A DNA stretch of 64,000 bases. Origin: Seminavis robusta (lineage: Eukaryota > Bacillariophyta > Bacillariophyceae > Naviculales > Naviculaceae). Location of the stretch: positions 1 to 64,000 of the forward strand of contig CAICTM010000272.1 of NCBI GenBank assembly GCA_903772945.1. Reading direction: 5' to 3'. This document shows, piece by piece, positions 55,858 through 64,000 of this stretch; the first letter of the stretch is position 1; the number at the start of each line of letters is the position of its first letter. Under the pieces are notes generated by a model. It was not told the origin of the DNA. It searched no databases and saw only the letters and a program-made list of their open reading frames with translations. Both the position numbers and the translations under genes were made by a program.

Positions 55858-58800
55858 TCAATCATCATAGAAGCCCCATCCAGTTGCAAGTAGAGATGCC
55901 ATGATGATAATGTAGCTCGGTACAACAACCCACCTTCCTATCCAATCTACATTGGGTGGCTCTTCAGGATTCAAGTCTGGTATCAATGCCTCCAAGCTGG
56001 ATTTGAAAGCATCGCCAAACTCTTGGAATCGTTCGTGCAATGAGTCGTCCCTCATCCTCCTAGCATTGGTATTGCGCCGACGAGTCAGCCCTACCCACGA
56101 CAGCAAGCCAGAGTTGTCAGGCATCCCATCCGAATCATCTGAACTATCCGAATCATCAGGTACTACTGATCTCCTCCGGTCAGGTACATGTAAGTGATCC
56201 ATTTTCTTGCTTTCCCAGGTGCTGGAGTATTTTTCTACTCCCCGCCTGTCCGGGGCATCATTCATCTTCGCGTTTTCGAGTTTGAACAAAGTGCTGGTCC
56301 TACCGGTAGCAGCGGAATCGGGTTTCCGCTGGCGTATCGTCGTGATGTCTTCCTCAACGTGGGAGTTTTTCTCTTGGCTAATCGTCGAAATGGTACCGGT
56401 AATCTCTTGGGTTTCCGCGCTGAATCCGAGTTCTCCCGTGTCTGCCAAAATTTCGGCATCTGATTCGAGACGAATCTCCTCCTCCATCTTTTCCTCTGGG
56501 CTGGGGTTGCCTTTATCGTTGGTGTCACCTTTAGGGGCCAATTCAACTCCCGCCCCCTGTTCTACCTCGTCGCCTTCGTAAATTTCACCATCACCTTCAT
56601 TCCCTTCCTGGTTGTCGTTGTCATTCGTGTCACCTTTATGGGCCTTTTCAACTCCCGCCTCAAGGTCGCCCTCGTCGCCTTCGTAAATTTCACCATCATC
56701 TTCACTCCCTTCCTCGCTGACATCGCCGAGGGCATCTTTCTTTTTCTTGCCAGCCACTTTCTTCACTGATTTCTTGACTACCGTTTTGGGATTGACATAC
56801 TGGGCAACCTTGTTGAGGTTCATTGCCATCTGGCTAGCACCATAGGAGCACCAGATGATGAACATGACAGAAGCTTGATAGCCTATATTGACCATCATGA
56901 AAACTTCTGTCCAGCTAACGTCAGCGGTATCAGGCATCTCGACAGTCTCCCTAAAGGCTAGAGAACAGAGCAGGGACGTGATACCCAACGCAACAGATTC
57001 AGGCACCTCGGGAATCCAGAATGCCATGAATCCAACTGATGACAGGAGAAACGACGGGCATTGCAAGCCACACCAGAAGCAAACAGACAGGTTAGGATTT
57101 AGTTTTGTAGCAGCCTTTTGGAGGGCATCAGAAACAACAACAATGACAACAGATGAATGGACTTACTCCAGTTGATTAAAACGGCTGGAATAATGAGACG
57201 CACCCAGGCGGTGAAGGGTTTACGTTCAAGTCGGAGGTTGAAGAAAATCTCTTCGCAACATCGTTCCTGCTGGCTTCCTTGACCTTGTTCGAGATATCGT
57301 CGTCTCTCTGTAGGAGGCTCAGAGTCACTCTCCCCACACGCGGTCGAAATACTAGACCCAGACTCCATCACGCCACTCGAGTTGCTGATAGACTTGGACG
57401 TTTCAAAGTGGGGATCTGTCTCGACGACATGGAAGCCATGACTAGCATCCATCCAGACATTACTTGGGGACCCAAGATCAATCGAGCAATCATAGTTGTC
57501 AAAGGGGAAGGCATTGAGGCTGTTGGTAGTACTGCACAAGAACCTTACTTGCATGTTTGTTTCCTGAACACACCGCCCATCATTGGTGACTGTGATGGGT
57601 TTCTCGTGCAAGATCGTGTTAGAAAACTCGTTGGTGAAAAACAACTTGGGAGTCCAAATTTGAGTGGCATCTATCTGAACGTCCCCTTCGTAGACAAATG
57701 GATTCCATGACAACCGTGGATCCGTCCAGGTGATTTTGCGCCAAAGAACCACATCGAAGTACCCATCAAAGGGGTCAAACTTCGTAATGGATAGATCGAG
57801 CAGTCCTGTAGAGGCCTGCACTTCCTGAAAAGGTGGAGAATTGGCATTGTACCCCCGGAGCATTTGGTCAAGAAGGTAGCCGACTCGGTCCGCGGAGACC
57901 GTCAAGGTATTAGACGTCATATACAAAGCGTCTCCTAGTTGGAGTTCATCTTGCACAGCCTTTGTGGAACGTAGACCATTCGTCTGCATCGTTTGCATGA
58001 GGACATCCATTAGTCCCCACAGACCACGACGTTCGTGAAAGACCATTTGGTCTACAGTGGCCAAAAGCTTTTGCTCTTGCATGAGATGCGGATGAGTGGC
58101 ATCCCAGCCTGAGCCAGACAATCGGTCATATTGGTCAGGAGCTAGGTGGTTTTTGGCAACTGTGAAGAGCTTCTCAAGCGATTCGTCGTTAATGGAAAAC
58201 ACGATTTCGGGGACGGACTTGACCATCAAGGTACTTCGGAAGATCTTTTCTGGCCAGTCAAAGTCGAGCTCCCACTCACTTATAAGTTTTGTGTTGGGGC
58301 ACGCTTCTTCAAATCCCTTGATCGCCGAGTCGACTCGGAAGGTGAGATCGGTGCGGGTCGCTCGGTAGATCTTTCCAACTCTCAGCTCTTTGTTGCCTTG
58401 CTTGAGACGGCATATTTCGGCTCCTGCCTTGCGTGCCGAAGCCTCTTCCTCCAGGCGGAAGTAAAAGTAGAGAACTTGTTCGGACGTGAGATTGTACTCT
58501 GTCAAATTCATGTACATAGTCATGCCGTTGGCAACGAGGTCGCCAGTGAAGCCCCCATGGAAGAAGGCCATGCCGCGACGCAACAAGTTTGCCACGGGCG
58601 TCCAATCCTTTTCCAATCCTTGACCAATAGTAATAACTATGGTTGAGTTGAGCTCATCGCCTGCTATCTCCTCTACTTGACGGAGTCCATCCAAGTGGAA
58701 CTCTCGTGTTGTAGCGCTATCCACACCACCTTTCGAACAAATCTGCTTGGTTAAGGGTAGAGTATTGAATGCAGGAGCCACAAATTTGGACGGCCAGTCA

Positions 58801-59204
58801 GTGTCATTAGGCGCGCAACGCCCACCAATCAAAATGACATGAGTAAAGTTGTACGGCACATTCTCCTCCTCCTCCATCTCCTCCACCTGTTCGGTTGCTT
58901 CCATCTCAGTGGCAACCTCAACCTCAACATCCTCAACCTCAACATCCTCAACCTCAACATCTTCATCCTCAAACATGTCCGTTGGTGCAGGAGTCACTTC
59001 AGGTGTACTCTGCATACTCTCAGCGGAGTCCATAAAGTCATCGAAAGTGCTGAGGCTGTCGTTGGTGCCAATAATGGCAAATGATGTCCCTCTCTTGGCA
59101 TCTCCAACCGTGGCTGCCATGACCACGGCGCATAACTGCAAGCACAATAGACATGACAACAAACCTCGCCTAGAAGGTCCTGTTGAGCTCAAGTAGCCGG
59201 TCAT
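55858..59204 (-). CDS. Pentameric ligand-gated ion channel with periplasmic-binding-protein-like N-terminus
   Basis: Two exons (59204-57167 and 57035-55858; 131-bp intron, phase 1) give about 1,071 residues. A signal peptide (LLSCLLCLQLCAVVMAATVGDA) and an acidic Val/Glu/Asp repeat precede a domain (about 120-370) resembling type-1 periplasmic binding proteins: HVILIGGR, NSTIVITIGQG, RVDSAIKGFEEACPNTKLI and VPEIVFSINDESLEKLF. A Cys-loop-type receptor domain follows (465-660): WTDPRLSW, IWTPKLFFTN and a loop with Cys557 and Cys573 around FPFDNYDC. The four membrane helices are readable: M1 (WVRLIIPAVLINWIGFMAF, split by the intron), M2 (ESVALGITSLLCSLAF), M3 and a C-terminal M4 (PSYIIIMASLLATGWGF). 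The M3-M4 loop contains duplicated GEIYEGDE segments. It is probably a plasma-membrane channel gated by a small ligand; the ligand is unknown. Confidence 0.82.
58898..58975. repeat. Coding triplet-type repeat in the channel gene
   Basis: Repeated CTCAACATC/CAACCTCAA words encode the Glu-Asp-Val repeat between the signal peptide and the binding-protein-like domain. Confidence 0.75.
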
Positions 59205-60056
59205 CGTCTCGTAACTCGTATATCTTCCTCGTTCAGTGAATGAAAGTTCTAGCTATGTGCTTGGTGGGAGCTTACTCAGAGTGTGGCTAGCAGCTAGAGT
59301 CTGATAGTGCTGTGATAGTGGTAGCAGATCTGTCAATAAATGAGTTGGAAAAGACTCGAGACTGTCACTCCCTGCGCAAGCGGAAAGTCCGAAAGTCAGC
59401 TGCACAGCTGCACCTCCCTGCTCGGTCATTTTTGAAGCCGAATGACTGACGTAAGTGTTGTACAGGTACCGTACATGGGCTGGTACTCGAGTACTGTACT
59501 CAGTCCGTGAACCGTGAACTACAGCACCTGGAGGTAAAAAGCCCATTTGATTGAAACAGAGCAAAATTGACGATTTGATTAGGCATAAATGACTTTCCAA
59601 GAGAATAGTCTGATAATTGTCTGAAGAGAAACCATCCTTCCATAAGACAATGGTGAGATAAGTGTCAGACGATTGTCAGACAATCGCTAAATCTTTTTTC
59701 AGATGATCACTAAATCTTTCAGACGATCGCTGGTTACTCTTGGCATTATTCGGTACTGCGTTCAACTGAGTACTATCATAGATGTTCCGAGTCATCGCCA
59801 ATAATCGTCTGAAAAAGTGGGGTCTTTGCCAATAATCGTCTGACAGAAACTGTCTGACATAATCGTCTTTTAAAAGACAGTTGTCAGACGATTTTAAGTT
59901 AATTGTCAGACGATAAGAGTAATCGTCTTATGACTGCCTGATATGACTTAAGCAACATGAAATTCACTCCAAAAATCCAAGTTTTACACAAATAAAGAAC
60001 CAATTGGAGACCTTTACCTCGAGGTGCAGTACCATCTACCCGCGTACCGTACAGAT
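59205..60056. other. Intergenic with inverted-repeat cluster
   Basis: About 850 bp between the channel gene and the transposon. The right part (59610-59945) is a cluster of short inverted repeats, listed separately. No supported gene. Confidence 0.5.
59610..59945. repeat. Cluster of GTCAGACGATT/AATCGTCTGAC inverted repeats
   Basis: At least ten exact or near copies of an ATCGTCTGAC-type word in both orientations (for example GTGTCAGACGATTGTCAGAC near 59661, AATAATCGTCTGACAG near 59830, and GTCAGACGATAAGAG). The cluster can fold into several hairpins and may be a small MITE-like element or the remains of one. Confidence 0.7.
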
Positions 60057-60101
60057 GGGTAGCGTGATTTGTCCCTCACAAATTTTCACTTAGGCTAAGT
60101 G
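60057..60101 (+). repeat. Left terminal inverted repeat of the transposon
   Basis: 45 bp, identical to the reverse complement of 62056-62100. Its inner end is the first copy of the 15-bp near-palindrome. Confidence 0.92.
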
Positions 60102-60378
60102 ATTGAATTTTCACTTAGGCTAAGTGATTCAATTTGATTTACTTATGCTAAGTGAACCACTTAGCCTAAGTGAAATTCAGTCTTATTTGATTTACCAAGT
60201 AGTCAGTCACATTTGATTCACTTAGGCTAAGTGATCCACTTTGCCTAAGTGATTCACTTAGCCTAAGTGATGCTTTTCGTGGCAGCTTCTCTCAGCTCAT
60301 AATCTGTCAGATTTCATTTTTTCAAAGGCACTGGGAAAACTCTGGCTCTGAGATATGTCAATATAAAAACTGTTAAGG

Positions 60379-61303
60379 ATGGAAACAAATCACGACCATG
60401 AGCTTCCACTCTTACAAGGACAGGCCAATGGTGCATCCAACAATACCAACGCTACCAACACCAACAATAGTGTTGGCGAGGATGATTTGATTGAGTCTGA
60501 GCTTGGGTCTGAGATTGACCATGTCATAGGAGCAGTTGTTGACTCCGAAGAAAAGAAGAAAGAGAAGCAACGTGAGCACACAAAACAGCATGACAGAAAG
60601 CGGAAACAAGAAAATATCACAGCATCTAGATTCCCCTTATCAATGCAGACAATATCACTCAACTTCCTGGAAACAACGACGTTCCGAGCTATGTGATTTC
60701 AAGTGGTCTCTACTTGGTTCTGGGAGCTGTATTGAAACTGTATTGAAAAAACGCCTTGGAGCAAAGCGTGTTGCTTTTTCATTCTACAATACTTTGAAAT
60801 AAGCAATGGAGCCTGTTCCAGATGAACTTCCAACTATCATTCAACAAAGATTTGATTTGGTAATCCTTGGTGATGACAAAGAATTGTGGTACTTTGATGA
60901 ATTGAATGGTTTGACTGATCTTCCCACACTGGAGCAAGAAACCAGACATTTCAACATGGTATATCATGGTCTTGCCGATCGGATCAACAGTGTGTTTTCA
61001 TCATTGCGAACCAATGATTATGTTAAATTTTTTCCATTATTGGAGTTACAAGGATTAATCAACAACCGAAGAAAATGTGATAATCTCTTGTCAAGTTTCA
61101 GACTTCCACGATATTATTTCACATTTCAAATTCAAGCGACTACTGACTCGTGGAGAAACTGGTTTATCACAATCCGCAATGGGACCAGCATGGTGTTTGC
61201 AACCACGTTGCAGCTTAGGAAGGTACCATCGATTATGCTGGGAAGACCAATAGACATTGAAATAGAAAGGACATTTCTCGTCGTCACCTTTGATGGGACG
61301 TGA
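60379..61303 (+). pseudogene. Degenerate plus-strand frames inside the transposon
   Basis: Frames at 60379-60696 (acidic then strongly basic: IESELGSEIDHVIGAVVDSE, then EKKKEKQREHTKQHDRKRK) and 60806-61303 (EPVPDELPTIIQQRFDLVI and so on) could be broken pieces of one element-encoded protein. The second overlaps the minus-strand zinc-finger frame over about 210 bp, so at most one can be coding there. No family was recognised. Confidence 0.3.
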
Positions 61304-61869
61304 TGTTTTGTGAATCGTTCCTTCCTCAATTTTCTTTTTGCTGCGTCGTGATTGCTTGGTGGAATTTGAAACAGCAGCAATACTAGTAGACGCGTCTTTG
61401 TGGTATCTAAAATGAGCATATACAAATTTGATGTTGTGACGTTTTTTCTCATACCCTTTCATCACTATAAGGAATCCTTGCTCACGACATGCTTTGACAA
61501 AATGTGGGCCAAGCATAGTTTCGCGCCATATGCTTGAGTTTTGGTTGAATTCTTTGGGCAGCCAATAGACTGTGCTGTCGTCTGGGTTTTTTGGATTATT
61601 CACACCATAGCCAATGGTGGAAGCCAGATTAATAGTATCAGTGGCGTCATCCTCCAGGGAAGTTGCAACCTGAATTCGAATCTCTGTTGTAACCCAATTA
61701 AACTCTTTCTTGTGAAGCTCTTTGAGCAGTTCACATGAAGTGGGGGCATGATGGGTGATAGTTGTGTCTCTCCTTGTGGCTGTGTGTGTGCTTGTTGCAG
61801 GGACTTGTTGTGTTGTGCTGTTGAGGAGACTTGAGACTTGTGCTGTTGAGGAGCCTCGGAGAGCATCAC
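61091..61869 (-). pseudogene. Transposon-encoded FAR1/MULE-like zinc-finger fragment, frameshifted
   Basis: Reading from about 61866 the frame is Gln-rich (HTQPQGETQLSPIMPP) and then shifts at a GGGGG run (61742-61746). In the next frame the sequence continues as TSCELLKELHKKEFNWV down to 61091, so one base appears lost. The downstream part has KCPFYFNVYWSSQHNRWYLP followed by GCKHHAGPI, a Cys...His-His spacing and Trp pattern like the FAR1/WRKY-GCM1-type DNA-binding domain at the N-terminus of MULE transposases. The catalytic domain is missing. The family link is tentative. Confidence 0.45.
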
Positions 61870-62055
61870 TTAGCCTAAGTGTTTCGCTTAGCCTAAGTGA
61901 GTTGATTAGTATGGCTTAGCCTAAGTGTTTCGCTTAGCCTAAGTGAGTTGCTTAGTATGGCTTAGCCTAAGTGTATTGCTTAGCCTAAGTGAAACACTTA
62001 GCTTAAGTGTATTGCTTAGGCTAAGTGTTTTACTTAGCCTAAGTGGATTTTCGAG

Positions 62056-62100
62056 CACTTAGCCTAAGTGAAAATTTGTGAGGGACAAATCACGCTACCC
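62056..62100 (-). repeat. Right terminal inverted repeat of the transposon
   Basis: 45 bp, perfect inverse of the left end; followed directly by the second CAGAT copy. Confidence 0.92.
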
Positions 62101-63027
62101 CAGATGTACAGATGCAGTCAGCGACGCAGTGACGACGATGGTTAAACTTAAAATGACCAGAACTGAAGATGTCAAAATGACTGTGTTGCGTATCGTGTAA
62201 CGTAGCTTTTAGAAACTGGAACATTCCATTCATTGCCCTGCCACTGCCAGGTCAACTAATGTAACTCATGATCAATTCGGAATTCGGAAAGTACTAGAGT
62301 GCAATACAAACTGCTAAGTACAAGTACCAATTAATACATTGCATGCCACTGCCAGTAGCTGCCAGTTTCCTTCGGAAACTTTTAGTAGTTAAAGAGTAAA
62401 CGATCCTTCGAATCGGTACTCAGCTCAGTTGAAGTTTTAAAAGCCGTCGTTCTCTCCTTCTTGGAACGAATTAACAACAGGTGACCACGCAACAATCTGG
62501 CACAGCAGCTGACGGAGAACTGCAGCGGAACTGGTACCGGTACCTGGTAACAATGCGAAGCGCTTTGTACCAGTACCTTTACTGTACCTTCATCGAATCT
62601 CCCTCCGAATCAATGAAGCTGATCAATCCAGAAGCGCTCTTGAATCTTGAAGGGCCTGGGAAGAAAATTACTTATCTGCCATGCATTGTCCCAGATCATG
62701 TCACGTTGTACAGGTACTTACAAAGTAGCTTTCTAGATCTAAGGCACCACTTTCCGCAGCTGCTATGACCCAGTACACCCAAGCAATGACCGTGTATCTT
62801 CGTAAGTACAATGGAGCTTCTCATGAAAACCTGGAACTGTGCCTGCATCTGCAACGAAGTAAGCCATGCATGGCTACTAATACTGGTACCACATACGCCA
62901 CTGAGCTCGCCACTGCCAGGCCTTGAAACCAAACTCAAGCAACTGAAAGAGAGCCACACTAAAACCTCTCCAAAGAAAACGTCAGAAAAACCAACCCAAG
63001 CAAGCAAAACAAAAGAGGAGGACCAAG
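62101..63027. other. Intergenic
   Basis: About 930 bp to the right of the transposon, upstream of the last gene. Frames of about 95-115 codons on both strands have no recognisable sequence. GGTACCGGTACC near 62532-62543 is one of the recurring palindromes. Confidence 0.45.
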
Positions 63028-64000
63028 ATGGGGCAAGCAATTGGTTCGCTCAAGGACGAGGCCTTCGTCCAAGATTACGCCAACTTTCCCTCCATTGCTG
63101 ACTACGAAGACGATGCTTCGTCTGATGATGAACCGTCCTTGGCACCCTCGTTCCAATCATGCTTCTCGGATGAGCTGACGAGGCACTTGAAGAAGCAGAT
63201 ATGGAGAAGACAAGTTGCACCGGAGCCTCCCGAGGGTGGTTCTACATATACAACTACACATCGGGATGCACCTGGTCGTGCACCATCCGGGGATTATGTA
63301 GACGATGACTGGGATGATGAAGAAGCCCTCCCCATTGGGACCATTGCCGCTAGGTACGTACCATTGCATCACACCCTGATCCTGCTGGAATCACTGGATT
63401 CGCTCACTCACTCATTATCATGTCCGTCGGGCGGTCTGCTTGTCCATCTTTCTCCACAGTCGTTGTCCCGAAGCAGCTCCAGCTCCAGTAGCTGCAGGCC
63501 AACCCATCCTCCTCCTTGAAGACACCCAATCGACAACAGCTGTAGGGCAACCAATCCTCCATAAAGACACTGAATCTACAGCACCTTCGGCCGCTGCTGC
63601 TGCTGTGAGCCATAGCGGTGATTGGACGCTTGCTCACGGAGAAGTCATGGCGTTATTGGGCGAGATAAAGAAGTCATTGAGGGATAGCACATCTCTTACT
63701 ATTAATAGAACCGATTCTCAGGAAAGTGGCGATACGAGCAAGGTGGATGAGTTTCCGACATGGAGCATGGATCACGAAGTTCAAGTGAACAAGATGAAAG
63801 TTTATCCCGACAACGCTAAGCTTGGTGGTGGCCGCAGAAGCTTTCTCAATAAGACGTACGTTTCAGTTTCATGCTCTATCCTAAGCAACAGTCCCAAGTT
63901 TGTTCCTTACCTGTTCTAAACTTTGCCTTCGTACCTACCAGCCGCAGTGTGAAGAGCAAGAAGTCGTCAAAGTTGAAGTCTATCTTCAAGAAAGACAGGA
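63028..64000 (+). CDS. Putative N-myristoylated protein of unknown function, 3' end missing
   Basis: Three exons can be joined (63028-63353, 63460-63855, 63942 to the edge), each with GTACGT donors and CAG acceptors in matching phase. The protein begins MGQAIGSLKD, with Gly at position 2 and small residues after it, the N-myristoylation pattern, so it may attach to membranes by lipid. The rest is acidic and disordered in exon 1 (DYVDDDWDDEEALP), Ala/Pro-rich and then Ser-rich in exon 2 (TLAHGEVMALLGEIKKSLR forms a likely helix), and very basic at the start of exon 3 (SVKSKKSSKLKSIFKKD). I recognise no domain. The gene runs off the right edge, so its length and any C-terminal domain are unknown. 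Confidence 0.65.

Larger units (their letters stand above)
60057..62100. mobile_element. DNA transposon, 2,044 bp, with 45-bp perfect terminal inverted repeats
   Basis: The ends at 60057-60101 and 62056-62100 are perfect 45-bp inverted repeats starting GGGTAGCGTGATTTGTCCCT. The same five bases, CAGAT, flank both sides (60052-60056 and 62101-62105), indicating a 5-bp target duplication. The AT-rich interior has two subterminal clusters of a 15-bp near-palindrome, CACTTAGGCTAAGTG or its complement: seven copies on the left and ten on the right. Internal frames encode a zinc-finger-like fragment on the minus strand and degenerate frames on the plus strand; no complete transposase is present, so the copy is probably non-autonomous. 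The intact ends suggest a fairly recent insertion. I cannot assign the superfamily. Confidence 0.88.

Noticed and set aside
60087-60270. Possible CRISPR or operator array of CACTTAGGCTAAGTG
   Set aside because: Repeats are irregularly spaced and confined to the subterminal parts of an element with inverted ends and a target duplication.
63354-63459. Readthrough frame of the last gene past GTACGT
   Set aside because: The joined exon frame continues a coherent sequence, whereas the readthrough gives a low-complexity Ser/Pro tail and a stop.

Overview
This is nuclear DNA of a photosynthetic eukaryote, most likely a diatom (a raphid pennate such as Seminavis would fit). The signs are: short GT-AG introns of about 70-145 bp; plastid precursors with a signal peptide ending in an 'SAF'- or 'SSF'-like motif (light-harvesting protein, ABM-domain protein, small thylakoid-type protein, plastid exonuclease); a degraded diatom-style Copia element; a large LRR membrane protein of the type expanded in diatoms; and dense genes on both strands. 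Intergenic DNA is rich in GCTAGCTA runs and ACCGGTACC palindromes. I see no bacterial operons, CRISPR arrays or rRNA, and no tRNA I could support.

Layout. 0-11 kb: a possible partial gene at the left edge, a DCL/DUF3223 protein, a SlyD-type FKBP fused to methionine sulfoxide reductase A, a light-harvesting protein, an inositol monophosphatase, and a five-exon membrane-anchored aspartyl protease resembling the plasmepsin V/nepenthesin type. 11-26 kb: a TIR-domain gene broken by an in-frame TAG, an LRR receptor-like protein, a plastid-type 5'-3' exonuclease, a double ABM-domain protein, a Copia relic, a small plastid membrane protein and mitochondrial intermediate peptidase. 26-42 kb: a Sec14-GOLD protein, exocyst SEC6, a four-exon fusion of inositol-phosphate synthase with a pfkB kinase and an HMG box, the ATP synthase assembly factor ATP10, a TPR protein and a single-span membrane protein. 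42-55 kb: a giant repeat-rich TBC (Rab-GAP) protein, a GLTP-domain protein and an RRM-like protein, then an interstitial telomere-like stretch and a roughly 72-bp minisatellite. 55-64 kb: a two-exon pentameric ligand-gated channel with a periplasmic-binding-protein-like N-terminus, an inverted-repeat cluster, a 2,044-bp DNA transposon with perfect 45-bp ends and a CAGAT duplication, and the start of a gene with an N-myristoylation-type N-terminus that runs off the right edge.

The genes are independently transcribed housekeeping, trafficking, plastid and signalling genes. The clearest functional link is inositol metabolism: the synthase-kinase fusion and the monophosphatase act on the same intermediates, though they lie 26 kb apart. 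SEC6, Sec14-GOLD, the TBC protein and the GLTP protein all concern membrane traffic or lipid handling. The most unusual content is the synthase-kinase-HMG fusion, the binding-protein/channel fusion, the FKBP-MsrA fusion and the transposon with 17 subterminal near-palindromes. All exon joins were worked out by hand from GT-AG sites, phase and protein continuity; no transcript data were available.
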